Assembly: GCA_028994555.1 (NCBI GenBank)
Contig: JARDVN010000001.1
Span: 1,612,001 to 1,676,000 of the forward strand
Source: Citrobacter amalonaticus
Lineage (GTDB): Bacteria > Pseudomonadota > Gammaproteobacteria > Enterobacterales > Enterobacteriaceae
Length of the DNA: 64,000 nucleotides
Direction: 5' to 3'
How positions within the stretch are numbered: the stretch's first letter is position 1; each line of letters begins with the position of its first letter. The notes below the pieces were generated by a model, which had not been told where the DNA came from, ran no database searches, and saw only the letters and a list, made by a program, of their open reading frames with translations. A program made the position numbers and the translations under genes. Below, in pieces: positions 29,765-40,950 of this stretch.

Positions 29765-30975
29765 ATGAATGAGTTTCCGATAGTTCTGGTAATTAATTGT
29801 GGATCGTCTTCAATTAAGTTTTCAGTACTGGATGCAAATAACTGCGACGTATTAATGGCGGGTATTGCAGATGGTATTAACTCGGAAAATGCGTTCTTAT
29901 CGGTAAATGGAGGTGAGCCAGTGACGCTGGCTCACCACAGCTACGAAGGCGCATTAAAGGCGATTGCATTTGAACTGGAAAAACGCAATTTAAACGACAG
30001 CGTGGCCTTAATTGGCCACCGTATCGCCCACGGCGGAAATATCTTTACCGAATCCGCGATTATTACTGATGAGGTTATCGACAATATTCGCCGTGTTTCA
30101 CCACTGGCACCATTACATAATTACGCGAACCTGAGCGGCATTGAATCCGCACAGCATCTGTTCCCTGGCGTCACGCAGGTGGCGGTGTTTGATACCAGCT
30201 TCCACCAGACAATGTCGCCTGAGGCGTATCTGTATGGTCTGCCGTGGAAGTATTTCGAAGAACTGGGCGTGCGGCGCTACGGCTTCCACGGGACGTCACA
30301 CCGCTACGTCTCTCATCGTGCTCATGAGCTGCTCGACTTGTCGGAACAGGACTCCGGTCTGGTGATTGCCCATCTAGGTAATGGCGCATCAATTTGTGCC
30401 GTCCGTAATGGCTGCAGCGTTGACACCTCAATGGGAATGACGCCGCTGGAAGGGCTGATGATGGGCACGCGCAGTGGCGACGTCGACTTCGGTGCGATGG
30501 CGTGGGTGGCCAGTGAAACAAACCAGACCCTGAGCGATCTGGAGCGGGTCGTGAATAAAGAGTCCGGTCTGCTCGGGATTTCGGGCCTGTCGTCTGACCT
30601 GCGGGTGCTGGAAAAAGCCTGGCATGAAGGACACGAGCGCGCACAGCTGGCGATTAAAACCTTTGTTCACCGTATTGCCCGTCATATTGCCGGACATGCC
30701 GCTTCGTTACACCGTCTGGACGGCATTATTTTCACCGGCGGTATTGGTGAGAACTCGGTATTAATTCGTCGTCTGGTGGTTGAGCATCTGGCGGTATTGG
30801 GGGGGGGAATATCGACAGTGAAAGAAATAACCTGTCGAATTCTCATGGCGAGCGCATTATTTCCACCCCTGCTGCCCGGGTTATTTGCGCCGTAATACCG
30901 ACGAACGAAGAAAAAATGATTGCGCTCGATGCGATTCAATTAGGCCGCATTAACGCAGCCGTAGAATACGCCTAA
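29765..30975 (+). CDS. tdcD: Propionate/acetate kinase (frameshifted)
   Basis: Makes ATP from propionyl phosphate (and acetyl phosphate), ending the threonine fermentation path. ASKHA-fold motifs are [46 protein letters not shown] and [11 protein letters not shown]9 run at 30799-30807 is two bases too long and shifts the C-terminus. Correction gives [11 protein letters not shown]...[22 protein letters not shown] and 402 residues, exactly the E. coli length. Fourth gene of the operon. Confidence 0.94.
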
Positions 30976-31008
30976 TTTATTTGTTGTTCTGTAGAGAGAT
31001 TATTTTTC

Positions 31009-33305
31009 ATGAAGGTAGATATCGATACCAGCGATATGCTGTATGCCGAAGCATGGCTTGGCTTTAAAGGTACGGACTGGAAAGAAGAAATAAATGTCCG
31101 GGATTTTATTCAGCACAACTACACGCCTTATGAGGGAGATGAATCTTTCCTGGCGGAGGCGACGCCTGCAACGACCGCATTATGGGAAAAGGTGATGGCG
31201 GGCATTCGTATCGAAAACGCGACCCATGCGCCGGTCGATTTCGATACCAATATTGCGACCACCATTACTGCGCATGATGCGGGTTACATCGAGCAGGAAC
31301 TGGAAAAGATCGTCGGTCTGCAAACGGATAAGCCGCTGAAGCGTGCGCTGCATCCGTTTGGCGGCGTTAACATGATCAAAAGCTCGTTCGATGCTTATGG
31401 TCGTGAAATGGATCCGAACTTCGAATACCTGTTCACCGAGCTGCGTAAAACCCACAACCAGGGTGTTTTTGACGCCTATTCGCCGGACATGTTGCGTTGT
31501 CGTAAGTCCGGCGTCCTGACCGGTTTACCGGATGGTTACGGTCGTGGACGCATCATCGGCGATTATCGCCGTGTGGCGCTGTACGGTATCCGCTACCTGG
31601 TACGTGAGCGTGAACTGCAGTTTGCCGATCTCCAGTCGAATCTGGAATGGGGACAAAGTCTGGAAGCCACGATTCGTCTGCGTGAAGAGCTGGCGGAGCA
31701 CCGTCGCGCGCTGTTGCAAATGCAGGAGATGGCGGCGAAATATGGCTGCGATATCTCGCGTCCAGCGCGTAACGCGCAGGAGGCGGTACAGTGGGTCTAC
31801 TTCGCCTATCTGGCGGCGGTGAAATCGCAAAACGGCGGTGCGATGTCGCTGGGCCGCACCGCATCGTTCCTGGATATCTACATTGAGCGCGACTTCAACG
31901 CCGGGATCCTGACAGAGCAACAGGCACAGGAGCTGATCGATCACTTCATCATGAAGATCCGGATGGTGCGTTTCCTGCGTACGCCGGAGTTTGACACGCT
32001 GTTCTCCGGCGATCCGATCTGGGCGACCGAAGTGATCGGCGGGATGGGGCTGGATGGTCGCACGCTGGTCACCAAAAACTCCTTCCGTTACCTGCATACG
32101 CTGCACACGATGGGACCGGCTCCAGAGCCTAACCTCACCGTGCTGTGGTCAGAAGCGTTGCCGATTGCATTTAAAAAAGTATGCTGCTCAGGTCTCAATC
32201 GTTACCTCGTCGCTACAATACGAAAATGACGATTTGATGCGTACCGACTTTAACAGCGACGACTACGCGATTGCCTGTTGCGTGAGCCCGATGGTAATCG
32301 GTAAGCAGATGCAGTTCTTTGGCGCGCGCGCCAACCTCGCCAAAACGCTGCTTTACGCCATCAACGGCGGGGTGGATGAGAAGCTGAAAATCCAGGTGGG
32401 GCCGAAAACCGCGCCATTGCTGGACGACGTGCTGGACTACGACACGGTGATGGACAGCCTGGACCACTTTATGGACTGGCTGGCGGTGCAGTACATCAGC
32501 GCGCTGAACATCATCCACTACATGCACGATAAGTACAGCTACGAAGCATCGCTGATGGCGCTGCACGATCGCGACGTCTATCGCACGATGGCGTGCGGGA
32601 TTGCCGGGCTGTCGGTGGCGGCGGATTCGCTCTCTGCTATCAAGTACGCGACGGTGAAACCAGTTCGCGACCATAACGGACTGGCGGTCGATTTCGTGAT
32701 TGAGGGGGGAATACCCGCAGTACGGCAATAACGACGAGCGTGTGGACAGCATCGCCTGCGATCTGGTTGAGCGCTTTATGAAGAAAATTAAGGTGTTGCC
32801 GACCTACCGGAACGCAGTACCGACGCAGTCGATTCTGACCATCACTTCTAACGTAGTGTATGGACAGAAAACCGGGAATACCCCGGATGGACGCCGCGCC
32901 GGAACGCCGTTCGCACCGGGTGCGAACCCGATGCACGGGCGTGACCGTAAAGGCGCTGTCGCCTCGCTGACCTCCGTGGCGAAACTGCCATTCACCTACG
33001 CGAAGGACGGGATTTCGTATACCTTCTCGATTGTGCCTGCAGCACTCGGCAAAGAGGATCCGGTGCGGAAAACCAACCTGGTCGGGCTGCTGGATGGTTA
33101 CTTCCACCATGAGGCGCACGTGGAAGGCGGTCAGCATCTGAACGTTAACGTAATGAACAAGGAGATGTTACTGGATGCCATTGAACATCCGGAAAACTAT
33201 CCGAACCTGACGATCCGCGTCTCCGGCTACGCCGTGCGTTTCAACGCGCTCACCCGTGAGCAGCAGCAGGACGTCATTTCGCGTACTTTCACCCAGGCGA
33301 TGTAA
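31009..33305 (+). CDS. tdcE: 2-ketobutyrate formate-lyase / pyruvate formate-lyase (frameshifted)
   Basis: Glycyl-radical enzyme cleaving 2-oxobutyrate or pyruvate with CoA into propionyl- or acetyl-CoA plus formate. The active-site cysteine pair is in AIACCVSPM, and the radical glycine is in [10 protein letters not shown] near the C-terminus. Frame breaks are at A6 (32173-32178) and G6 (32704-32709). Removing one base each restores [18 protein letters not shown] and [17 protein letters not shown] and gives 764 residues as in E. coli. It needs PFL-activating enzyme from elsewhere in the genome. The next gene is tdcG, so tdcF is missing. Confidence 0.95.
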
Positions 33306-33310
33306 CGTTA

Positions 33311-33336
33311 TCGGGGCGGTCTGCAGATCGCCCCGA
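33311..33336. other. Hairpin in the tdcE-tdcG gap
   Basis: Stem TCGGGGCG/CGCCCCGA with a 10-nt loop, no T run. It lies where tdcF sits in E. coli and could stabilise or attenuate the mRNA. Confidence 0.5.
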
Positions 33337-33390
33337 GTCATTATGCGTATGAAAACCTGGTCTCCACTGAACGAGTCCGAGGGTGTAGAA

Positions 33391-34756
33391 ATGATTAGCG
33401 CATTCGATATTTTCAAACCTGGCATTGGTCCTTCCAGTTCACATACCGTAGGGCCGATGAATGCAGGAAAACGGTTTATCGATCAACTGGTCAGCAGTGG
33501 AAGCTTATCGCGCACGACGCGCATATCGGTTGATCTGTATGGTTCGTTGTCGCTGACCGGAAAAGGCCACGCGACTGATACCGCTATTATGATGGGGCTG
33601 GCCGGAAGCAGCCCACAAAGTGTCAATATTGACGCCATCCCCGCGTTTATTGGCGAAGTGACCCGAACCGGTCGCTTACCGGTCGCTGAAGGTACTCACG
33701 TCGTTGAATTCCCGGTCGCCGACAGCATTCTCTTCCATGAAGAAACGCTGCCAAGACATGAGAACGGCATGCGGATCACCGCCTGGGAAAACCAGGAGAC
33801 GCTGCTGTGTAAAACCTACTACTCGATTGGCGGCGGGTTTATCGTGGACGAAGAGCGCTTTGGTCAGGCGCATGACGTGGAAGCGCCGGTCCCCTATGAT
33901 TTTCATTCCGCCAGCGAATTGCTGAAACTGTGCGAACGCAATGGGCTTTCGGTCTCCGGGCTGATGATGCAAAACGAACTGGCGCTGCGCAGCAAGGCGG
34001 AGATTGATGCCGGATTCGCGCAGATTTGGGAAGTGATGCATGCCGGTATTGAACGTGGGATGAATACTGAGGGTGTTTTACCCGGCCCGCTGAATGTACC
34101 GCGCCGTGCGGTGGCATTACGCCGCTTGCTGGTCTCCAGCGACAACCTCTCCAGCGACCCGATGAACGTCATCGACTGGATTAACATGTTCGCTCTCGCC
34201 GTCAGTGAAGAAAATGCAGCAGGCGGGCGTGTGGTGACGGCACCGACTAACGGCGCATGCGGCATTATTCCAGCTGTGCTGGCCTATTACGATAAATTCC
34301 GTCGTCCGGTGAATGCCAATTCCATTGCCCGCTATCTGTTAGCGGCGGGGGGCTATCGGAGCACTGTACAAAATGAATGCGTCAATTTCCGGGGCGGAAG
34401 TTGGCTGCCAGGGGGAAATCGGTGTGGCCAGTTCCATGGCGGCGGCGGGATTAACCGAGCTGCTCGGCGGGAGTCCGGCACAAGTTTGCATCGCCGCGGA
34501 AATTGCGATGGAGCATAACCTCGGCCTGACCTGCGATCCGGTAGCCGGACAAGTGCAGATTCCGTGTATTGAACGCAATGCGATTAACGCAGTAAAAGCA
34601 GTCAATGCTGCGCGTATGGCGTTGCGGCGAACCTCCGAACCCCGTGTCTCACTGGATAAAGTGATTGAGACCATGTACGAAACGGGTAAAGACATGAACG
34701 ATAAGTACCGCGAAACGTCGCGCGGCGGTCTGGCGATTAAAGTGGTGTGTAATTAG
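33391..34756 (+). CDS. tdcG: L-serine dehydratase (iron-sulfur type, frameshifted)
   Basis: 4Fe-4S L-serine deaminase that converts serine to pyruvate and ammonia. It has the SDH beta-type N-terminus ([23 protein letters not shown]) fused to the alpha-type catalytic domain with cluster-region cysteines in [33 protein letters not shown]6 run (34347-34352) breaks the frame, and one G fewer joins [24 protein letters not shown], giving 454 residues as in E. coli. ATG 33391 matches the family start. Last tdc gene. Confidence 0.95.
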
Positions 34757-34773
34757 CGAACGCCAGAAAGCTT

Positions 34774-34865
34774 GCCGGATGACGGCAGTCGCCTTATCCG
34801 GCCTACAGGTTCATCGTTCACAGGCTCGATAAGTTCGTAGGCCCGATAAGCTTGCGCCATCGGGC
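34774..34865. repeat. REP/BIME element
   Basis: GCCGGATGACGGC...GCCTTATCCGGCCTAC and GTAGGCCCGATAAG...GCCATCGGGC, inverted REP units after tdcG. Confidence 0.85.
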
Positions 34866-34889
34866 ATTTCATTCATTGTCAGCCATCTA

Positions 34890-34915
34890 AAAGCACACTT
34901 CGGTGTGCTTTTTTT
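34890..34915 (+). terminator. Rho-independent terminator of the tdc operon
   Basis: AAAGCACAC/GTGTGCTTT stem with a TTCG tetraloop, followed by a T run. Confidence 0.88.
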
Positions 34916-35145
34916 GTTGTGATCGCCTTCAAAAAAGAAAATTTAAATCTACTTTAGTGTATAAAAAGAGAAAATATTTATTAACTTTTAGAAAAAACAG
35001 GGGTTTGTTTGTAAAGTTTTTCTCTGCTTCCAGGGGTATGCTTTTCCCATTCTAACGACTCGCCTGCACTTCCCCGTACCGCGTATCGCCTTGATGCGGC
35101 ACGACAAAAAATAAAAATGTACCCTACAAAATGAGCGAGAATTTT

Positions 35146-36478
35146 ATGGAAACGGCAACGAACAGCAGCGTAGTGCTCGACGCCAGCGCCCCGGCGCGCA
35201 GGGCGGGAATGACAGAAAGCGAATGGCGGGAAGCGATTAAATTCGACAGCATCGACACCGGCTGGGTCATTATGAGTATTGGGATGGCGATTGGCGCAGG
35301 GATCGTTTTTCTCCCGGTGCAGGTCGGTTTGATGGGACTGTGGGTCTTTTTTGCTCTCATCGATTATCGGTTATCCTGCGATGTATCTGTTCCAGCGTCT
35401 GTTTATTAATACGCTGGCGGAGTCCCCGGAGTGCAAAGATTATCCCAGCGTCATCAGCGGGTATCTGGGGAAAAACTGGGGCATCCTGTTAGGCGCACTG
35501 TACTTTGTGATGCTGGTTATCTGGATGTTCGTCTATTCCACCGCGATCACCAACGACAGCGCCTCTTACCTGCACACTTTTGGCGTAACCGAGGGACTGC
35601 TTTCCGACAGCCCGTTTTATGGCCTGCTGCTGATCTGCATCCTGGTCGCCATCTCATCACGCGGCGAAAAGCTGTTGTTCAAAATCTCGACCGGCATGGT
35701 GCTGACCAAACTGCTGGTTGTGGCGGCGCTGGGCGTGTCGATGGTTGGCATGTGGCACCTGTACAATATTGGCGCGTTGCCACCGATGGCGTTGCTGGTG
35801 AAGAATGCGATTATCACACTGCCGTTTACCCTGACCTCGATCCTGTTTATCCAGACCCTGAGTCCGATGGTGATCTCCTACCGTTCACGTGAGAAATCCG
35901 TTGAGGTGGCGCGCCACAAAGCGCTGCGCGCCATGAATATTGCCTTCGGCATTTTATTTGTCACCGTCTTCTTCTACGCCGTCTCCTTTACGCTGGCGAT
36001 GGGGCACGACGAAGCAGTAAAAGCTTACGAGCAGAATATTTCTGCCCTGGCGATTGCCGCTCAGTTTATTAGCGGCGCGGGAGCGGGTTGGGTGAAAGTG
36101 GTCAGCGTGATCCTCAATATTTTTGCGGTAATGACGGCGTTTTTCGGGGTTTACCTGGGCTTTCGCGAAGCGACGCAAGGGATCGTGATGAATATCCTGC
36201 GCCGTAAGATGCCTGCTGAGAAGATCAACGAAACGCTGGTGCAGCGCGGCATCATGCTGTTCGCCATCTTACTGGCATGGAGCGCCATCGTGCTCAACGC
36301 GCCGGTACTGAGTTTTACATCCATCTGTAGTCCAATTTTCGGCATGGTGGGATGTTTGATCCCCGCCTGGCTGGTCTACAAAGTTCCGGCGCTGCACAAA
36401 TACAAAGGGGCGTCGCTGTATTTGATTATCGTCACCGGTTTGTTGCTGTGCGTATCTCCGTTCCTGGCATTTTCCTGA
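35146..36478 (+). CDS. dlsT: Serine/cysteine-type HAAAP transporter (frameshifted)
   Basis: Inner-membrane amino-acid:H+ symporter, YhaO (also called CyuP or DlsT), paralogous to TdcC. About 11 helices. The segment DSIDTGWVIMSIGMAIGAGIVFLPVQVGLMGLW is typical. A T6 run (35347-35352) breaks the frame, and one T fewer gives WVFLLSSIIGYPAMYLFQ and 443 residues as in E. coli. I chose ATG 35146 (METATNSS) by alignment. An in-frame ATG at 35131 is possible. It precedes the cysteine desulfidase gene by 21 bp, and the two form the yhaOM/cyuPA operon for cysteine or serine use. Confidence 0.92.
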
Positions 36479-36499
36479 TATATCCTGAAGGTTGTTGTT

Positions 36500-37815
36500 A
36501 TGTTTGAGACTAAAGAAAATCCGTTGTGGCAGCGTTTCATCCTCGCCGTTCAGGAGGAGGTGAAACCCGCGCTTGGTTGTACGGAGCCCATTTCGCTGGC
36601 GCTGGCGGCGGCGGTTGCGGCCTCTGAATTAAACGGCGCGGTCGAGCGTATCGATGCCTGGGTCTCGCCCAATCTGATGAAAAACGGACTGGGGGGTAAC
36701 GGTGCCGGGAACCGGTATGGTTGGACTGCCCATCGCCGCTGCGCTGGGGGGCGCTGGGCGGAAATGCAAATGCCGGACTGGAGGTGCTGAAAGATGCCTC
36801 TGCCCGGGCGATTGCCGATGCGAAAACTATGCTGAAAACAGGTAAGGTGTCAGTGATGTTGCAGCAACCCTGTGATGACATTCTGTTTTCCCGGGCAAAG
36901 GTCTATAGCCGTGACGGCTGGGCGTGCGTCACGATTGTTGGCGGTCATACCCATATCGTGCGTATCGAAACGCATACCGGCGTCAAATTTGCGCAGGAAG
37001 CGGGGACGAATGGTGAGGAACACGAGTCGCCTCTGGCGGTGTTGTCTAAGACCTCTCTGGAGGAGATCCTGGCGTTTGTGAATGCGGTTCCGTTTGAGGA
37101 TATTCGCTTTATTCTTGATGCAGCCCGACTCAACGGCGCGCTGTCACAAGAGGGGCTACGCGGAACCTGGGGACTGCATATCGGTGCGACGCTGCAAAAG
37201 CAGTGCGCGCGTGGTCTGCTGGCTAACGATCTTTCGACGACGATCCTGATCCGGACCAGCGCGGCCTCAGATGCGCGCATGGGCGGTGCGACGTTGCCTG
37301 CCATGAGTAACTCCGGTTCCGGCAATCAGGGGATCACCGCCACGGTGCCGGTGATGGTTGTCGCGGAGCACTTTGGCGCGGATGAAGAAAAACTGGCGCG
37401 TGCACTGATGCTTTCCCATCTGAGCGCTATCTATATTCATCATCAACTTCCGCGGTTGTCGGCGCTATGCGCGGCAACAACGGCGGCAATGGGCGCGGCG
37501 GCGGGGATGGCCTGGCTGGTGGACGAAGGGCGCTATCGCACGATTTCGATGGCGATCAGCAGCATGATTGGCGATGTAAGCGGAATGATTTGCGATGGCG
37601 CATCGAACAGCTGTGCGATGAAAGTCTCTACCAGCGCATCGGCGGCGTGGAAGGCTGTCCTGATGGCGCTGGACGAGACTGCCGTGACGGGAAACGAAGG
37701 GATTGTGGCGCACGATGTCGAACAGTCCATATCCAACCTGTGCGCTCTGGCGTGTCATTCCATGCAGCAAACGGATAAGCAAATTATCGAGATCATGGCG
37801 CGTAAAGCGCATTAA
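36500..37815 (+). CDS. cyuA: L-cysteine desulfidase (frameshifted)
   Basis: YhaM/CyuA, a UPF0597-family Fe-S enzyme that degrades L-cysteine to pyruvate, ammonia and sulfide in anaerobiosis. Motifs are [16 protein letters not shown] (family Cys), [18 protein letters not shown] and [12 protein letters not shown]. Frame breaks are at G6 (36691-36696) and G6 (36746-36751). One base fewer at each restores [30 protein letters not shown] and gives 437 residues, against 436 in E. coli. Downstream of the transporter gene in the same operon. Confidence 0.93.
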
Positions 37816-37828
37816 CCGGATGTCTGAT

Positions 37829-37932
37829 TGCCCGATGGCGCTTCGCTTATCGGGCCTACAGAAACCACGCTTACAGCGCCGATGGTAAAAAATGGATGTA
37901 GGCCGGACAAGGCGCTTGTGCCGTCATCCGGC
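37829..37932. repeat. REP/BIME element
   Basis: GCCCGATGGCGCTTCGCTTATCGGGCCTAC followed by GTAGGCCGGACAAG...GTCATCCGGC. Confidence 0.85.
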
Positions 37933-37940
37933 AACGGGGA

Positions 37941-38102
37941 TCAGGCGGCGGCTTCTTCCTCGGCCAGCCGAACTTCGGCGTCAGCCACAATCGCTTCCAG
38001 CTCGGTCAGCATCGCCTCGTAGTCAAATGCACGGGGCGCGGCGTCGGTTTCTGCCGTTGTCACTTTTACTGTCGGGGCCTGTTTTTTCGCTTTCTTACTC
38101 AT
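37941..38102 (-). CDS. yhaL: Small uncharacterised protein YhaL
   Basis: 53-residue protein MSKKAKKQAPTVKVTT...DYEAMLTELEAIVADAEVRLAEEEAAA, homologous to E. coli YhaL (54 aa). It has a basic N-terminus and an acidic amphipathic helix reminiscent of exonuclease VII small-subunit-like coiled coils. It lies 19 bp downstream of yhaK on the same strand. The function is not established. Too short for many gene finders but well supported by conservation. Confidence 0.85.
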   Translation of the reverse strand: MSKKAKKQAPTVKVTTAETDAAPRAFDYEAMLTELEAIVADAEVRLAEEEAAA

Positions 38103-38121
38103 ATACAACTCCCGTTACCCA

Positions 38122-38823
38122 TTACACTGGCAAATCTATCAGCAAAGCACGCAAAGGCGTATCGGCAACGAGCGTTATGTTAGCTTCATCACGAATAAAA
38201 GCGCCATCACCACAGGTCAGCGCTTCACGCGCTTCATCGCGGGTAATGGCGTGAAAGGTACCGTGAATCGACTGCAAATAGGCGCGTGGGCCGTGAAGCT
38301 GAAAACTCAGCGATTCGCCCTGATTCAGCTCGATATGGTGCACCCACGCCTGCTGGCGCAACTGCAGGCTGCCGTTCTCACCATTGGGTGAGGCGATCAA
38401 CTGCTGTTCGGCCTTCGCCAGTTTTATCTTTTGCACCAGAGCATTCTCGCGCTCAGGACAGGCATCGAGCCATAGCTGCATACGCGTTAGCGGTTTGTCT
38501 TTGCTGACGTTATGCTCGCTGTAGCTGATACCCGGCTGGGCGGCGAGCAGCAACACTTCACCCGCCTGGGCCTGCACATGGTTGCCTTCACTGTCACGAT
38601 ACTCAGCAACGCCCTCGAGAATCAGATTAAGTACGTCCACTTTCGGCCAGGTGCGCGGCTGGAAGGACGCGCCAGGCGCCAGCACTTCCTGGTTGAGCAC
38701 GCGCAGCGACGCATAGCCCAGCAATGTTGGGTCGAAATAGTGTCCAAAGGAGAAGGTGTAACGGGCCTGCAGCCATCCGTAGTCTGCTTGTCCGCATTGT
38801 TTGGCTGTTCGGGTAGTAATCAT
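38122..38823 (-). CDS. yhaK: Pirin-like bicupin protein
   Basis: 233-residue cytoplasmic bicupin matching E. coli YhaK, a pirin-related protein suggested to sense oxidative conditions. The N-terminal cupin shows FSFGHYFDPTLLGYASLRVLNQEVLAPG and the C-terminal cupin WVHHIELNQGESLSFQLHGPRAYL. Transcribed away from its LysR neighbour yhaJ, with a 104-bp divergent gap. Intact. Confidence 0.95.
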   Translation of the reverse strand: MITTRTAKQCGQADYGWLQARYTFSFGHYFDPTLLGYASLRVLNQEVLAPGASFQPRTWPKVDVLNLILEGVAEYRDSEGNHVQAQAGEVLLLAAQPGISYSEHNVSKDKPLTRMQLWLDACPERENALVQKIKLAKAEQQLIASPNGENGSLQLRQQAWVHHIELNQGESLSFQLHGPRAYLQSIHGTFHAITRDEAREALTCGDGAFIRDEANITLVADTPLRALLIDLPV

Positions 38824-38927
38824 AGTTCTTGACCTCTCTTTACTTCCTTTTATGTTAAGGGGCTGGACGCTGCATTGTTAGCCAGATATTCTGCCCGGTA
38901 TGTTCAAATTTCCTGAATGAGAACGAT

Positions 38928-39825
38928 ATGGCCAAAGAAAGGGCGTTAACGCTTGAGGCATTACGCGTAATGGACGCGATAGATCGCCGTGGTAGCTTTG
39001 CTGCAGCGGCAGATGAGCTAGGACGCGTGCCGTCTGCACTCAGCTACACCATGCAGAAGCTGGAAGAGGAACTGGATGTCGTGCTGTTTGACCGTTCCGG
39101 ACACCGCACAAAATTCACCAACGTTGGGCGTATGCTGCTGGAAAGAGGGCGCGTCCTGCTGGAGGCGGCAGATAAGCTCACCACCGATGCCGAAGCGCTG
39201 GCGCGTGGGTGGGAAACACATCTGACCATTGTGACCGAGGCGCTGGTGCCGACACCGGCCTTTTTCCCGCTGATCGACAAACTGGCTGTTAAAGCGAACA
39301 CGCAGCTTTCAGTGATCACCGAGGTGCTGGCGGGGGGCGTGGGAACGGCTCGAACAAGGTCGGGCGGATATCGTCGTTGCCCCGGATATGCATTTTCGTT
39401 CGTCGTCTGAAATCAACTCCCGCAAGCTGTATACCCTGATGAACGTCTATGTCGCCGCGCCGGATCACCCGATTCATCAGGAGCCGGAACCGTTATCAGA
39501 AGTGACGCGGGTGAAATATCGCGGTGTCGCGGTTGCGGATACCGCGCGTGAACGGCCGGTATTAACAGTGCAGCTGCTGGATAAACAAGCGCGCCTCACC
39601 GTCAGCACCATCGAAGATAAGCGTCAGGCATTACTGGCAGGATTAGGGGTGGCGACGATGCCTTATCCGTTGGTGGAAAAGGATATTGCCGAAGGTCGTC
39701 TGCGCGTGGTCAGCCCGGAATCGACCAGCGAGATTGATATTATTATGGCCTGGCGGCGAGACAGTATGGGAGAAGCAAAGGCCTGGTGCCTGCGTGAAAT
39801 ACCGAAACTCTTTATGAAAAAATAA
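38928..39825 (+). CDS. yhaJ: LysR-family regulator YhaJ (frameshifted)
   Basis: LysR-type regulator. In E. coli, YhaJ activates yqjF in response to dinitrotoluene-derived compounds and influences virulence genes in pathogens. The HTH is LEALRVMDAIDRRGSFAAAADELGRVPSALSYTMQKLEEEL. A G6 run (39332-39337) breaks the frame, and one G fewer gives EVLAGAWERLEQGRADIVVAPDMHF and 298 residues as in E. coli. Divergent from yhaK, and its presumed target yqjF is encoded at 42.0 kb. Confidence 0.94.
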
Positions 39826-39845
39826 CGCGTTACAGGTGACTGATA

Positions 39846-39868
39846 TCGGGGCAAAAAGATTGCCCCGA
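39846..39868. terminator. Bidirectional hairpin between yhaJ and yhaI
   Basis: Perfect 9-bp inverted repeat TCGGGGCAA/TTGCCCCGA with an AAAGA loop between convergent genes. Confidence 0.7.
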
Positions 39869-39875
39869 AACAGGA

Positions 39876-40235
39876 TTAATTGATCTCGTTTTGCTTGGGA
39901 TCGGCACCGAAACGGTTAGCACCGGCAGTTCCGTTCTGACACAGGAATATGATAATAACGACCGTTCCGATAATCGGAATCAGGCTGAGCAGCACCCACC
40001 AGCCGGAGCGATCGGTATCGTGTAAACGACGGATTGCCACCGCAATGCTCGGCAGCAGAACACCAAGGCTATAAATGATTGATATATAGGGTGTTTCCAT
40101 GCCAATTACAGACTGAATTACATTCAGGACTGCGCAGATGATCATGTTGATTAACACAAACATCCAGTACTCTTTTCGACGTGCGCGACCGCTGAAGCCG
40201 GTATAATTCTTTATTACACTCAAATACCAATTCAT
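39876..40235 (-). CDS. yhaI: DUF805 inner-membrane protein YhaI
   Basis: 119-residue membrane protein of the DUF805 family. It has the family start MNWYLSVIKNYTGFSGRARRKEYWMFVLINM, then several helices and the signature IRRLHDTDRSGWW. It is similar to its neighbour yhaH (same family), consistent with an old tandem duplication. The function is unknown. Intact. Confidence 0.92.
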   Translation of the reverse strand: MNWYLSVIKNYTGFSGRARRKEYWMFVLINMIICAVLNVIQSVIGMETPYISIIYSLGVLLPSIAVAIRRLHDTDRSGWWVLLSLIPIIGTVVIIIFLCQNGTAGANRFGADPKQNEIN

Positions 40236-40428
40236 ATAACATCCTTATTAATTAAAAAAAGATGCCGAAATATATCATGGTATTTTATGAAGGTCATTGG
40301 CATTCTTACCATTTAAGAAAATTTAAGAGGAATATATCTATTATTAATAGTTTTAAATAATATGTTTTGATTCTGAATTAATGTCCGGGCACGAACCAGA
40401 ACAATAGTTTACCGTAAATAATAGGATC

Positions 40429-40451
40429 AAGGCAGCGGGTAACGCTGCCTT
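40429..40451. terminator. Hairpin after yhaH
   Basis: Perfect 9-bp inverted repeat AAGGCAGCG/CGCTGCCTT with a 5-nt loop directly past the yhaH stop codon. Confidence 0.6.
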
Positions 40452-40452
40452 T

Positions 40453-40827
40453 TCACTTTCTCAGGGGGAGAGATTTCGGGTCGGGTCCGAAGCGGTTTTC
40501 GCCGGGCGTACCGTCCTGACAGTTAAAAATGAGAATCACCAGCCAGCCGATGACAGGGATCAGTAACAATAACAGCCACCAGGCCGATCGATCGGTGTCG
40601 TGCAGACGTCGAAACTGTACGGCCCACCAGGGCAAAAAGACGAGGATCCCGTAAATCGTTGTCAGAATGCCCTCTCCTCCGGCACGCTGCCAGCCCAGAA
40701 GTTTATCCAGTACGCCGAGAACGAATGTCAGAATGACGTTGACCAGAATAAACATCCAGTACTCTTTCCGCCGGGCGCGTCCGCCGAAGCCGATATAATT
40801 TCTTAAAACCTTTAAGTACCAATCCAT
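40453..40827 (-). CDS. yhaH: DUF805 inner-membrane protein YhaH
   Basis: 124-residue DUF805 protein, MDWYLKVLRNYIGFGGRARRKEYWMFILVNV..., with four predicted helices and FRRLHDTDRSAWW. It ends NCQDGTPGENRFGPDPKSLPLRK, like E. coli YhaH (121 aa). It is a paralogue of yhaI, 217 bp upstream of it on the same strand with a hairpin in the gap. Intact. Function unknown. Confidence 0.93.
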   Translation of the reverse strand: MDWYLKVLRNYIGFGGRARRKEYWMFILVNVILTFVLGVLDKLLGWQRAGGEGILTTIYGILVFLPWWAVQFRRLHDTDRSAWWLLLLLIPVIGWLVILIFNCQDGTPGENRFGPDPKSLPLRK

Positions 40828-40925
40828 TTTTACCTCAATCGTGTGTCAATCACTTGTTTTTAAAGCAATCAAAGAAAGAATAGTTGCGAATGATGAGGCG
40901 GTAAATATTTGAAGGATAAATTGAG

Positions 40926-40947
40926 CAGGCACCCTGAAGGGTGCCTG
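40926..40947. terminator. Hairpin after yqjG
   Basis: Perfect 9-bp inverted repeat CAGGCACCC/GGGTGCCTG with a TGAA loop, 4 bp past the yqjG stop codon. Confidence 0.65.
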
Positions 40948-40950
40948 AGT

